A stretch of 64,000 nt of DNA, from the NCBI RefSeq assembly GCF_001078595.1, contig NZ_LFTY01000002.1, forward strand, positions 3,741,148-3,805,147, given 5' to 3'. The DNA comes from Candidatus Rhodobacter oscarellae (GTDB lineage Bacteria > Pseudomonadota > Alphaproteobacteria > Rhodobacterales > Rhodobacteraceae). How positions within the stretch are numbered: position 1 is the stretch's first letter; each line of letters starts with the position of its first letter. Under the pieces are notes generated by a model. That model was not told where the DNA came from. It saw nothing but the letters and a program-made list of their open reading frames with translations, and ran no database searches. The position numbers were made by a program, and so were the translations under genes. This document shows, piece after piece, positions 8,458 to 17,040 of the stretch.

Positions 8458-10203
8458 ATGGCAAAGGATGGATCTCAGACAAAAGGCGTGTCCGCAGGCG
8501 GCGCGATCTTCGGCAAGCTCAAGGCGCTGGGCGTGGATTATGTGTTCACCAATTCGGGCACGGACTTCCCGCCGATCATCGAGGGGCTGATCGAGGCCCG
8601 CGACGAGGGGCTGGACCTGCCAGAGCCGCTCACCGTCCCGCACGAGATGGTGGCGGTGGGCATGGCGCATGGCTACTACCAGATCTCCGGGCAGGCGCAG
8701 TCGGTGATGCTGCACACCAATGTGGGTCTGTCGAACGGCGCCACCGGGGTGATCAACGCCGCCTGCGACCAGGTCCCGATGTTCGTGATGTCGGGGCGCA
8801 CCCCTGTGGCCGAGAGCGACCGCTTCGGCGCGCGCACCGTGCCGATTGGCTGGGGCCAGGAGATGTACGACCAGACCGGTCTGGTGCGCGAGGCCTGCAA
8901 ATGGGACTACGAGCTTAAATTTGCAGACCAGGTGTCCGAGGTGCTGGATCGCGGCTGGACCGTCGCGAATTCCACGCCCACGGGCCCGGTCTACTTGAGC
9001 CTCCCGCGCGAGGTATTGTGCGAGCCTTGCCCTCCCGCGGGGCTCGATCAGCCGTCCAAGATGGCGCCCTCGCGCGGTGCGGCCAATCGGGATGATCTCG
9101 CGCAGGCCGCCGAGCTGATCGCCAAGGCCAAGCGCCCGCTGGTGATTGCGCAGCGCGGGGCGGGGTCGCAAGAGGCCTTTGACGCGCTGGCGCGGTTCGT
9201 CGAGGATTGGGCGCTGCCCGTCTCGATGTATTGGGCCAACCAGATCGCGATCCCCATGGCCAGCCCGTGCCATGTGGGCTGGAACCCAGACGCGCTGCTG
9301 AAGGAGGCCGACGTTGTGGTGGTGATCAACGCGCTCGCGCCGTGGTTCCCAGACCGCGCGTCGCCGCCCGAGGACGCCAAGGTGATCAATATCGGCCCGG
9401 ACCCGCTCTTTACGCGCAACACGCCGATCCGCAACTTCCGCTCTGATGTGACCCTCGCGGGCGAGACATCGACGGTGCTGCTCGAGCTGATCGAGGCGGT
9501 GAACGCGCAGGATCGCGATGCGAATAGCATCGCCGCCCGTCTCGAAAGGGTCGCGGCGCTAGCCGAAGAGAACCGCGCGCAGGTGCGCGCCACCGCCGCC
9601 AAGGGCAACAAACAGGTCACGTCCAAGGAATGGGTCGCCCATATCCTGGGCAAGCTGATCCGCGAGCAATCCGCCAATGGGCGCAAGTCCTCTGTGTTCC
9701 ACGAGCTGGGTTGCCCGCTGCCGCAATTGGAGCTCGACGAGCATCTGAACTACTTCCAAGAGCCGCATTCCGGTGGTCTCGGCTGGGGGCTGCCTGCCGC
9801 GGTTGGCGGGCAGCTGGCCGATCGCGACCGTCTGGTCTTCGCCACGATGGGCGATGGCTCCTATATGTTCGCGAACCCGGCCGTGTGCCATCAGGTGATG
9901 GAGGCGCTCGAGCTGCCGGTGATCACCTTGGTGCTCAACAACGAGGAATGGGGCGCGGTGCGCCACTCGGTCGAGGGGCTCTACAAGGGCGGGCGCGCGG
10001 CGCAGGCCAATGACGTGCCGCTGACCTCGCTGCGGCCCAGCCCGGATTTCACCAAAACCGCCGAGGCGAGCCGCGCCTATACCGAGACCGTCACCGATGG
10101 GGCCGAGGTCGAGGCCGCCTTGCGGCGCGCCATCAAGGTCGCGACCCAAGAGAAGCGCCAAGTGCTGCTGAATATCGCCATTGAACGCACGGGGCCGCAC
10201 TGA
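8458..10203 (+). CDS. Thiamine diphosphate-dependent 2-oxo acid decarboxylase / acetolactate-synthase-like enzyme
   Basis: 581-residue ThDP enzyme with the three usual parts: N-terminal PYR domain with the catalytic Glu in VPHEMVAVGMAHGY, a central domain around residues 200-350, and a C-terminal PP domain with the cofactor motif running from GDGSYMF to LVLNNEEWG. It groups by eye with benzoylformate-decarboxylase or acetolactate-synthase-like proteins found in catabolic operons. Gene context (downstream of an aldehyde dehydrogenase, upstream of a TRAP transporter) supports decarboxylation of an imported 2-oxo acid to an aldehyde. The substrate is unknown. Confidence 0.82.
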   Translation: MAKDGSQTKGVSAGGAIFGKLKALGVDYVFTNSGTDFPPIIEGLIEARDEGLDLPEPLTVPHEMVAVGMAHGYYQISGQAQSVMLHTNVGLSNGATGVINAACDQVPMFVMSGRTPVAESDRFGARTVPIGWGQEMYDQTGLVREACKWDYELKFADQVSEVLDRGWTVANSTPTGPVYLSLPREVLCEPCPPAGLDQPSKMAPSRGAANRDDLAQAAELIAKAKRPLVIAQRGAGSQEAFDALARFVEDWALPVSMYWANQIAIPMASPCHVGWNPDALLKEADVVVVINALAPWFPDRASPPEDAKVINIGPDPLFTRNTPIRNFRSDVTLAGETSTVLLELIEAVNAQDRDANSIAARLERVAALAEENRAQVRATAAKGNKQVTSKEWVAHILGKLIREQSANGRKSSVFHELGCPLPQLELDEHLNYFQEPHSGGLGWGLPAAVGGQLADRDRLVFATMGDGSYMFANPAVCHQVMEALELPVITLVLNNEEWGAVRHSVEGLYKGGRAAQANDVPLTSLRPSPDFTKTAEASRAYTETVTDGAEVEAALRRAIKVATQEKRQVLLNIAIERTGPH

Positions 10204-10291
10204 AATGCCCTCAGCTTATGACAGGAGCAAAATCTAGATTAGGCTGGATCGCAGGAATCGCTTATATAATTCACATCAATGGGAGGAAACC

Positions 10292-11275
10292 ATGACAATT
10301 CTGAAAACCATCCTGGGCGGGGCGGCGGCTTTGGCGCTCTCGACAGCGGCCTATGCTGACGAGCTAAAGCTGGCGCATTTCTCGTCCACCAAGTACCACC
10401 TGCATAACGAGATGTTCCTGCCGCTGGCAGAGCAGATCGCCGAGGCCACCGGCGGCGCGACCACGATCCGCGTCTACCCCGGCGGCGAGCTGGGCAAGGG
10501 CCCGGTTAAACAGTATGACCGCGTTTTGGACGGCGTTGCCGACATCGTCTACGCGCTGCCGGGCTACACCGCCTCGCAGTTCAAAAAGACCCTGCTGGTG
10601 GAGTTCCCGGGCATCGTCCCCGGAAACGAGGACATCACCAAGAAGATGTGGGAGAACATCGACATCATCAGCGATGAGTTCCGCCGCACCAAGCTCTTGG
10701 GCGTCTGGACCGCTGAACCCGGCAAGCTGCTGATGGCCGACAAGAAGGTCGAGAAGCTGTCCGATCTGGCCGGCCTGAAGATCCGCGTGCCGTCCAAGAA
10801 CACCGGCCTGGTGGTCGAGGCCTGGGGCGCGACCGCCGTGTCGATGCCGATCACGCAGGTCTACACCTCGATGGAAACCGGCGTCGTGGACGGCGTGCTG
10901 GTGGACACCTCGGTTCTCAAGAGCTTCAAGCTGGGCGAGGTGACCAAATACGTGACCACCGGAATGGACGGCTCGAACTCGGTGTTCATGCTGGTGATGA
11001 ACCGCGACAGCTGGGACAGCCTGGACGCCGACACCCAAGCCAAGCTTGAGGCCATTGCGGGCGCCGAGATGTCCCAGGGTGGCCACGTGACCATGTCGAC
11101 CGCCGGCGTGAAGGCGCTCGAGGCCTGGGCCGCCGACGGTGGTGAGGTCGTTGAGCTGTCAGCCGAGGCGAAGGCCGAGTTCGACGCCGCCTCCGTCGCG
11201 CTGGCCGAGAAGATGATCGCCGAGCTGGAAGCCGACGGGGTGAGCGCCGCTGAATGGGCGGCAGCGCTCAAGTAA
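10292..11275 (+). CDS. TRAP transporter substrate-binding protein (DctP family)
   Basis: 327-residue periplasmic binding protein. The signal peptide ends near TAAYADE. DctP hallmarks are VYPGGELGKG, the selector region ADKKVEKLSDLAGLKIRVP with the carboxylate-binding Arg, and VDGVLVDTSVLKSFKLGEV. A GGGAGGAAA ribosome-binding site precedes the ATG. The 88-base gap upstream contains a short palindrome, AATCTAGATT (10231-10240), and an AT-rich TATATAATT box, so this gene may also have its own promoter. It delivers an organic acid to the DctQM permease encoded next. Confidence 0.9.
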   Translation: MTILKTILGGAAALALSTAAYADELKLAHFSSTKYHLHNEMFLPLAEQIAEATGGATTIRVYPGGELGKGPVKQYDRVLDGVADIVYALPGYTASQFKKTLLVEFPGIVPGNEDITKKMWENIDIISDEFRRTKLLGVWTAEPGKLLMADKKVEKLSDLAGLKIRVPSKNTGLVVEAWGATAVSMPITQVYTSMETGVVDGVLVDTSVLKSFKLGEVTKYVTTGMDGSNSVFMLVMNRDSWDSLDADTQAKLEAIAGAEMSQGGHVTMSTAGVKALEAWAADGGEVVELSAEAKAEFDAASVALAEKMIAELEADGVSAAEWAAALK

Positions 11276-11278
11276 GCG

Positions 11279-11794
11279 ATGTCGGAGCTTCCCGAACTGA
11301 AGAAGGGCGCTCGGGGTTTACCTGAGCGCCTTTTGCGAGGGGTCGCCCTACTCGGGGGGCTCGTCCTCTTTGCGCTCATGCTGCTAGTGACCTGGGCGGT
11401 CTTCGCGCGCTATGTGCTGAATGACCCGATCCTGGGCGATACAGAGCTGGTCAAAATGGGCATGGCGTTGGTGGTGATGATGGCGATGCCCTACGCGGCC
11501 TGGCAGGGCGCGCATATCCGGGTGGACATCCTGGACGGCAAGCTGGGCGAGCGGGGCCGCTTTGTGGCGGATGTCTTCGCCCGGGTGGTGTCGATCTTCG
11601 TGCTCTATCTCCTGATCACCAAGACCTATGACAAGGCCTGGGACGCCTGGGAATACGAGGACGTCACCAATATGATCGAGATCCCGGTCTGGGTCCCCTA
11701 CACGGCGATCACCGTCGGCATGGGGCTCTTTGGGCTGGTGCTGCTTTGGCAGTTGGTCGCGCAATTCCGCAGGGGGGTGCGGGGCTATGAGTGA
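11279..11794 (+). CDS. TRAP transporter small permease (DctQ family)
   Basis: 171-residue membrane protein with four hydrophobic helices, the first about residues 22-45 and the last about 140-160. It shows the family landmarks RYVLNDPILGDTELVKMGMALVV read in parts, AAWQGAHIRVDI and the closing TVGMGLFGLVLLWQLV. It begins three bases after the DctP stop and overlaps the large permease gene by eight bases. It forms the integral membrane complex with DctM and interacts with the binding protein. Confidence 0.9.
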   Translation: MSELPELKKGARGLPERLLRGVALLGGLVLFALMLLVTWAVFARYVLNDPILGDTELVKMGMALVVMMAMPYAAWQGAHIRVDILDGKLGERGRFVADVFARVVSIFVLYLLITKTYDKAWDAWEYEDVTNMIEIPVWVPYTAITVGMGLFGLVLLWQLVAQFRRGVRGYE

Positions 11795-13091
11795 GACACT
11801 GATCGGCGTCATCGGTATTGGCGCGCTGTTCTTTTGCCTGGTGGCGCGGCTGCCGGTGGGTATGTCGCTTTTGGTGGTGGGGTTTGGCGGGATCTGGTGG
11901 CTGGACGGCTCGCGCGCCGCGATCGCGACAATGTCGTCAGAGACCTATTCCTCGGTGACGGCCTATGGGCTGTCGATCATTCCTTTGTTCGTTTTGATGG
12001 GCAACGTGGCGGGGGCCGCGGGGTATAGCCAGAAGTTATACGAGGCGGCCTATGCCTGGATCGGGCGCCTGCGCGGCGGGCTTGGCGCGGCCACGGTGAT
12101 GGGCTGCGCGGCCTTTGCGGCGGTCAGCGGGTCCTCGGTGGCCACGGCGGTGACCATCGGCAAGGTGGCCCTTCCGCAGATGAAGCGCTTTGGCTACGCG
12201 GACGGGCTGGCGACGGGCTCCGTCGCGGCGGGCGGCACGCTGGGCATCCTGATCCCGCCTTCGACGGGCTTCGTGCTCTACGCGATCCTGACCGAGGAGA
12301 GCATCGGCAAGCTCTTCATCGCGGGCATCCTGCCCGGGCTGTTGCTGTCGCTGCTCTTTGTGGTGGTGATCGTGATCGTCACGACGCTGAACCCCGAGCA
12401 GGGCCCGGCGGGCCCGACCACCACCTGGGGCGAAAAGCTCTGGTCCACGCTGATGTCCATGCCGCTGATCGGGGTGATCCTGGTCTCCATCGGCGGGATC
12501 TACCTGGGCGTCTTCACGCCGGTCGAGGCCGCGGGCGTCGGCGCGTTCCTGGTGACCGTGCTGGCGCTGGGCACCGGGGCGATGAAGATCTCCAAGATGC
12601 CGGACATCTTGATGGAAACGGTGGTGATGACCGCCATGCTCTACCTGATCATCATCGGGGCGCATGTCTTCGGGCCGTTCCTGGCGCTGACGCATATCCC
12701 GGCCACCCTGGCCGAGGGGCTGCAGTCGCTGGGGCTGGGCGCCTATGGCACGCTGCTCTTGATCCTGATCGGCTACATCATCCTGGGCATGTTCTTTGAC
12801 GGGCTGGCGATGCTGGTGGTCACCATGCCGGTGGTCTATCCGATCATCACGGCGTTCGGCTTCGACCCGATCTGGTTCGGCGTGGTCTGCGTGATCGTGA
12901 TCGAGATGGGCCTGATCACGCCGCCGGTGGGGATCAACGTGTTTGTGGTCAAGGGCGTGGCGCAGGGCGTGCCGATGGCAACGATCTTCCGCGGCGTGCT
13001 TCCGTTCTGGTTCGCCATGGCGGTGTGCCTGCTTCTGCTGGTGCTCTTCCCGCAGATCGCGACCTTCTTGCCGACGCAGATGAAGGGGTAG
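11787..13091 (+). CDS. TRAP transporter large permease (DctM family)
   Basis: 434-residue sodium-coupled permease subunit with about 12 hydrophobic spans. Diagnostic parts are GNVAGAAGYSQKLYEAAYAW, CAAFAAVSGSSVATAVTIG, GTLGILIPPST and the C-terminal MGLITPPVGINVFVVKG. The ATG at 11787 lies inside the end of dctQ (eight-base overlap); the 19 further codons upstream in frame run antisense to nothing and are in the dctQ body. It is the last gene of the operon; the hairpin array at 13144 follows. Confidence 0.92.
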   Translation: MSETLIGVIGIGALFFCLVARLPVGMSLLVVGFGGIWWLDGSRAAIATMSSETYSSVTAYGLSIIPLFVLMGNVAGAAGYSQKLYEAAYAWIGRLRGGLGAATVMGCAAFAAVSGSSVATAVTIGKVALPQMKRFGYADGLATGSVAAGGTLGILIPPSTGFVLYAILTEESIGKLFIAGILPGLLLSLLFVVVIVIVTTLNPEQGPAGPTTTWGEKLWSTLMSMPLIGVILVSIGGIYLGVFTPVEAAGVGAFLVTVLALGTGAMKISKMPDILMETVVMTAMLYLIIIGAHVFGPFLALTHIPATLAEGLQSLGLGAYGTLLLILIGYIILGMFFDGLAMLVVTMPVVYPIITAFGFDPIWFGVVCVIVIEMGLITPPVGINVFVVKGVAQGVPMATIFRGVLPFWFAMAVCLLLLVLFPQIATFLPTQMKG

Positions 13092-13143
13092 CGTAGGTTC
13101 CATTGTCGGTGAACCTTGGCCTGGAGCGGGCGTTGGTGCGTCA

Positions 13144-13296
13144 CAATTTTCTTGCAAGAAAATTGCGAAACTCTTGCAAGAGTTTCTTCAATGCGACCCG
13201 CATTGAAGATTTTGCCGCATCCTCTTGCCCGCTTGCGGGCCCACTTTCCTTGGAAGGAAAGTGCAAATCTCTTACAAGAGATTTGGCGCGCGCCAA
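13144..13296. repeat. Array of seven abutting inverted repeats between convergent genes
   Basis: Seven inverted repeats lie almost end to end: 13144-13165 (22 bp, perfect); 13167-13186 (20 bp, perfect, GAAACTCTTGCAAGAGTTTC); 13185-13209 (11-bp arms, 3-base loop); 13227-13240 (6-bp arms); 13242-13263 (10-bp arms around GG); 13264-13285 (10-bp arms around AC); 13283-13296 (14 bp, perfect, TTGGCGCGCGCCAA). Several share a central CTTGCAAG or close variant (CTTGGAAG, CTTACAAG) while the outer arms differ and covary. It sits between dctM and hisE, which converge. It could terminate both transcripts or be a REP-like element. Confidence 0.85.
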
Positions 13297-13316
13297 GGGC
13301 GCTCCGGGCCAAAACC

Positions 13317-13625
13317 CTACTTGCGCGCAGCCTTTTCAGTAATGCCCGAGATGCCTTCCCGCCGCTCCAGCTCGGCCAGCACATCCTCCAGCGCCACATC
13401 CCGCGCCGCCAGCATGACCAGCAGGTGATAAAGCACGTCCGCCGCCTCGGCGGTCAGCGCGTCTCGGTCGCCTTTGACGGCTTCGATGATCGCCTCAACG
13501 GCCTCCTCGCCGAACTTCTCGGCGCATTTCTCGGGACCCTTGGCCAACAGCCTTGCCGTCCAGGAGCTTTCCGGGTCCGCGCCCTTGCGAGCCGCGATTG
13601 TCTCAGCGAGCTTGCTTAGGCTCAT
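13317..13625 (-). CDS. hisE: Phosphoribosyl-ATP pyrophosphatase HisE
   Basis: 102-residue enzyme of histidine biosynthesis that hydrolyses phosphoribosyl-ATP to phosphoribosyl-AMP. MazG-like helical signature with [43 protein letters not shown]. The ATG at 13625 overlaps the stop of the upstream unknown gene (ATGA); a GTG three codons earlier is less likely. It is the last gene of a three-gene minus-strand unit with hisF. Confidence 0.93.
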   Translation of the reverse strand: MSLSKLAETIAARKGADPESSWTARLLAKGPEKCAEKFGEEAVEAIIEAVKGDRDALTAEAADVLYHLLVMLAARDVALEDVLAELERREGISGITEKAARK

Positions 13626-14041
13626 GAGTGCCACTCCTCCATGCGACTGTCTTTCATGAAGACCGCATCAGTCATTGCAAACGCGTCCTGCGCAAATGGG
13701 GTGTCCAGCACGTCCAACCTGTCGAGGTATACAGCGACGGATTTGTCTCCGTGAGAGGCGAGGTCAAGCAATCTGAAACTTTCGGCCTCCTTGTTGAACT
13801 CCACACCAAAAATCAGGCGTGACTCTGGTGCCGCGCCTTCTGACCAATCGCCGACGCCGACCATGATGGTGGGATAAACCTCAAGGTGACCGCGAGCGTG
13901 GCTTGTCCAATAGAACCCCAGCCAATTCCCATCATGCTCGAGATCACCACGCAATTCCACAGTATGCCTGCCACAGCAGTCGCAAGGCGTCGATTTACAG
14001 TCGCCCTCAAGGACCGTGATATCTTCCCAGGTCAGACTCAT
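13622..14041 (-). CDS. Uncharacterised protein encoded between hisF and hisE
   Basis: 139-residue protein of no family I recognise. Near the N-terminus it has a cysteine cluster, [18 protein letters not shown], that could bind a metal; the rest is acidic and aromatic ([20 protein letters not shown], then [11 protein letters not shown]). Both ends overlap neighbours as ATGA: its ATG at 14041 lies on the hisF stop and its TGA on the hisE start, so it is translationally coupled in a his unit. It may be an ordinary passenger or affect expression of the pathway. The codon use looks less GC-biased than hisF, which hints at later insertion. Confidence 0.75.
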   Translation of the reverse strand: MSLTWEDITVLEGDCKSTPCDCCGRHTVELRGDLEHDGNWLGFYWTSHARGHLEVYPTIMVGVGDWSEGAAPESRLIFGVEFNKEAESFRLLDLASHGDKSVAVYLDRLDVLDTPFAQDAFAMTDAVFMKDSRMEEWHS

Positions 14042-14796
14042 TGCCTCATCGGGATCCCGGCGGCGGCCATATGCGCCTTGGCCTCGCCGATCGTGTAGTC
14101 GCCGAAGTGGAAGATCGAGGCAGCCAGCACGGCGCTGGCCCCGCCCTTGGTGACGCCCTCGACCAGGTGGTCCAGTGTACCGACGCCTCCGCTGGCGATC
14201 ACCGGCACGTTCACGGCGTCGCTGATGGCTTTCGTCAAAGGCAGGTTGAACCCGGCCCGCGTGCCGTCGCGGTCCATCGAGGTCAAGAGGATCTCGCCCG
14301 CGCCCTTGGCCACGACGGTGCGCGCGAACTCTATTGCGTCGATGCCGGTGGCGCGGCGCCCGCCATGGGTGAAGATCTCCCACCGGCCCGGCGCGACCGT
14401 CTTGGCGTCGATGGCGCAGACGATGCACTGGCTGCCAAAGCGCTGGGCGGCCTCGGCGATCACGTCCGGGTTCGCCACCGCGGCGGAGTTAAAGCTGACC
14501 TTGTCGGCCCCGGCCAGAAGGAGATCGCGCACGTTGTGATGCGTGCGCACCCCGCCGCCCACGGTCAGCGGCATAAAGCAATTCTCGGCGGTGCGCCGCA
14601 CCAGGTCGAACATGGTGCCGCGGTTCTCCTCGGTGGCCATGATGTCCAGGAAGCACAGCTCGTCCGCGCCGGCGGCGTCATAGGCCTTGGCGGCCTCCAC
14701 CGGGTCGCCGGCGTCCACCAGATCGACGAAGTTCACGCCCTTCACCACGCGGCCCTCGGCCACGTCCAGACACGGGATGATACGCGTTTTCAGCAA
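14038..14796 (-). CDS. hisF: Imidazole glycerol phosphate synthase cyclase subunit HisF
   Basis: 252-residue TIM barrel that, with HisH glutaminase, makes imidazole glycerol phosphate and AICAR. Catalytic Asp in [26 protein letters not shown] phosphate loop, LTSMDRDGT with the second catalytic Asp, and [11 protein letters not shown]. Full length. The gene lies on the opposite strand to hisA at 17559, about 2.7 kb apart, which differs from the contiguous his arrangement common in relatives. Confidence 0.95.
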   Translation of the reverse strand: MLKTRIIPCLDVAEGRVVKGVNFVDLVDAGDPVEAAKAYDAAGADELCFLDIMATEENRGTMFDLVRRTAENCFMPLTVGGGVRTHHNVRDLLLAGADKVSFNSAAVANPDVIAEAAQRFGSQCIVCAIDAKTVAPGRWEIFTHGGRRATGIDAIEFARTVVAKGAGEILLTSMDRDGTRAGFNLPLTKAISDAVNVPVIASGGVGTLDHLVEGVTKGGASAVLAASIFHFGDYTIGEAKAHMAAAGIPMRQ

Positions 14797-14918
14797 GCTC
14801 TCGCCTCGATCTAGGGTTCACGCGGTCTTTTATGGCCAAGCTTGGCTGTTGGCCAGAGAGTTGCGGCGAAACATGTTTGGCAGAGATTGCGTATTGAGAT
14901 CACTTTCTTGCGCGCAAT

Positions 14919-14987
14919 GCCGCCCATGTCGGGCATGCCGCCGCCCGGCTTCTCGGGCCTCTCTGTAACCATAGCCACGGCGGTGAA
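14919..14987 (-). pseudogene. Possible remnant of a GroEL C-terminus
   Basis: In the roughly 420-base gap between hisF and the SDR gene, the minus strand reads PFTAVAMVTERPEKPGGGM followed by PDMGG. This resembles the end of alphaproteobacterial GroEL, where a TTEAMV-like stretch is followed by a charged segment and a Gly/Met-rich tail. No chaperonin body is present around it. It could be a recombination scar. The match is by eye over about 23 residues, so it is tentative; the remaining gap holds nothing else I recognise. Confidence 0.35.
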
Positions 14988-15217
14988 AGGCAAACCCCTA
15001 ACCCGGGCAGCACCTTGCAGTGGAATGGTAAGGCCCGTTGTGAGCCTAAGAGATGGATGCTGCAATGTTCACGAACCGCGTCTTGCGCGTGCAGGCGTTC
15101 AACCGACCCAGTTCTTGCGCTTTCCATTTTGGTCGCTTTACGAGCGCATGAAACGGGTCGCTCCACACCTGTTGCGTTCCTTAGTTGGATGCCATGTAAC
15201 TGTTGAAAGGCATGACT

Positions 15218-15973
15218 ATGGAACTCAATGACAAAACTATCATCATCACCGGGGCGAGCAGTGGAATCGGTGCGGCGGCAGCTCTTCTGTTTGCGTCGGA
15301 GGGGGCGAATGTAGTGTTGGGCGCGCGCCGCGAAACACAGCTGAACATGCTCGTCGGGCAAATCACGAAAAGCAATGGGCGCGCTGTTTGCCTCGCGGGT
15401 GATGTGAACGACGAAGCTTATGCCAAGGATCTTGTTGATTTGGCAGAGAAGCAATTTGGTGGCCTGGATGGCGCATTCAACAATGCAGGCATTCTGGGTG
15501 ATATGGGTCCAATTCCAGAAATGAATTCAGACAATTGGCAGTCCGTCCTTTCAACAAACCTCACCAGCGCATTCTTCGCGGCCAAAGCTCAGCTTCCTGC
15601 AATGGAGAAACGTGGCGGCGGGGCGATAGTGTTTACGGGAACCTTTGTTGGCTACAGCAACGGTGGTATGCCTGGGATGGGCGCCTATGCCGCATCGAAG
15701 GCCGGATTGATAGGGTTCGTTCAGTCTCTGGCGGCGGATCATGCGGCGCAAGGCATTCGCATCAATACAATTTTACCTGGCGGTACGAACACCGATATGG
15801 CTGGTGATGACCCCGCAACGCATGAACTCATCGCTGGGCTGCATCCCCTGAAACGCATGGCTGAACCCAGGGAGATCGCTCAGTCAGCGTTGTTTTTGCT
15901 GTCAGACCGGGCAAGTTTCATTACAGGTTCTCCGGTAGCAGTCGACGGCGGCATGGCGACGCGCCTGCTTTAA
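15218..15973 (+). CDS. Short-chain dehydrogenase/reductase
   Basis: 251-residue classical SDR. NAD(P) site TGASSGIG (residues 11-18), NNAGILG, and the catalytic pair in AYAASKAG; the C-terminus has the usual INTILPGGTNTDM and AVDGG. The ATG at 15218 has GAAAGG seven bases upstream; the ATG at 15212 is too close to it. Codon use is less GC-rich than in neighbouring his genes, so the gene looks inserted in the rearranged his region. Substrate unknown. Confidence 0.85.
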   Translation: MELNDKTIIITGASSGIGAAAALLFASEGANVVLGARRETQLNMLVGQITKSNGRAVCLAGDVNDEAYAKDLVDLAEKQFGGLDGAFNNAGILGDMGPIPEMNSDNWQSVLSTNLTSAFFAAKAQLPAMEKRGGGAIVFTGTFVGYSNGGMPGMGAYAASKAGLIGFVQSLAADHAAQGIRINTILPGGTNTDMAGDDPATHELIAGLHPLKRMAEPREIAQSALFLLSDRASFITGSPVAVDGGMATRLL

Positions 15974-15976
15974 GAA

Positions 15977-16009
15977 GTTGCCGTTGGTCACTTGGTGGTC
16001 AACGGCAAC
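15977..16009 (+). terminator. Hairpin downstream of the SDR gene
   Basis: Arms GTTGCCGTTG (15977-15986) and CAACGGCAAC (16000-16009) pair perfectly three bases after the SDR stop; a short T-run is missing, so termination strength is uncertain. The 295 bases that follow, up to the secreted-protein gene, hold no ORF I support, only a short GCTGCTTGCAGC palindrome near 16080. Confidence 0.55.
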
Positions 16010-16304
16010 TCCGCCCGCAGAGCGACCATCAGCACCCGCACAAAAAAGAAGGGGCCGCTATGAGCCCACTTTGCCCAGTGCTGCTTGCAGCATGAACGGC
16101 GATTTCCATGTATAGTGAGGTATCACCGCAAAGGGAGGGCCAAATATCTATCCTACGGCAGGACGCAGGTTGCATAAAAGACGGTGACGGTGAGTGAGTG
16201 CGTCAAGTAAAGCCGTCAAAGAGAAAAGTATGATTTTTGAAAGATCGCTGTCATAGTTGCTTGGCCGCACAATAACCGTGCGGTGTTTTAGAAAGGATAT
16301 CATT

Positions 16305-16781
16305 GTGAAGTTTTTTATTTATGTAACTTTGCTTTTCGCCAGCGCATCAATTTCTTACGCTGGCCAGGTCTTGGATGTTTCTTCTGTCGGGACCGGGATG
16401 CAGAAAACACAGGCTCACGTAATTGGTGAAGGTCATGTCATTCTGCAAGCTTTGACTGAGTATCAGGCATTTGAGTCTGCCGACCCCAACAGTCCACTTT
16501 CAAGCCTGTCTGGCGATTGTTTCGGCGCTATCGAAATTGTTGTGAATCAAGCAACTGGCGGCGGAAATTGCATCTTCGGCGACGGCGACGGTAACGCGAC
16601 CGCAACCAGCTGGTCAGTGACTGGCTTCGGGGCCAACGGGTCTTTAATGGGCACTTGGAGCTATGTCGGCGGGACGGGCACATTTACTGGCATCACTGGC
16701 GGCGGAACATTCGATTCAGTGACCGACCAAGCAACCGGCATGTTCTCCAACCAAATCAGCGGCGCTGCATACCTGCCTTAA
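16305..16781 (+). CDS. Secreted protein of unknown function
   Basis: 158 residues from the GTG at 16305, which has AAAGGA upstream and gives a good signal peptide (KFFIYVTLLFASASISYA). The mature protein is rich in Gly, Thr and Ser with repeated beta-type segments such as GGTGTFTGITGGGTFDSV, and two cysteines (SGDCFGA, GGNCIFG) that could form a disulfide. The pattern recalls small allene-oxide-cyclase/dirigent-like beta barrels, a weak resemblance only. AT-richer than its neighbours. Followed by a strong hairpin. Confidence 0.7.
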   Translation: MKFFIYVTLLFASASISYAGQVLDVSSVGTGMQKTQAHVIGEGHVILQALTEYQAFESADPNSPLSSLSGDCFGAIEIVVNQATGGGNCIFGDGDGNATATSWSVTGFGANGSLMGTWSYVGGTGTFTGITGGGTFDSVTDQATGMFSNQISGAAYLP

Positions 16782-16815
16782 CAAGAAAACTCACTTTGAA
16801 TGTCGCAAAATAGAA

Positions 16816-16835
16816 GGCCCTCCCGCGGGAGGGCC
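16816..16835 (+). terminator. Perfect GC-rich palindrome, probable terminator
   Basis: GGCCCTCCCGCGGGAGGGCC is a perfect 20-bp palindrome 35 bases after the stop of the secreted-protein gene, preceded by AAAATAGAA and followed by GACTT. It could act in both directions. The next 200 bases to the DUF2147 gene contain nothing else I support. Confidence 0.6.
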
Positions 16836-17040
16836 GACTTCGCTGGTTGGGCTCATTCGGCGTGTCGTCCGGGGTTGCGCGGGCGCGCGAATACACCACG
16901 ACGTTTCAAACGATATGAAATCCAGTGCGCAAAAGGGCGCGGCCAAACAAGGGGCGTCAAGTTGACAGGAAGCGCCCGCGACAGCGTTCGGCTTTGACGC
17001 GAAGCGCGGCATAACCTACTGATGTTGCGGGCATTTCGCT

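Noticed and set aside
6988-9273. 761-residue minus-strand ORF
   Set aside because: Long His/Arg/Gly-rich shadow opposite the aldehyde dehydrogenase and ThDP genes, caused by high GC.
12036-13157. 373-residue minus-strand ORF
   Set aside because: Shadow opposite dctM with extreme Asp/His/Arg composition.
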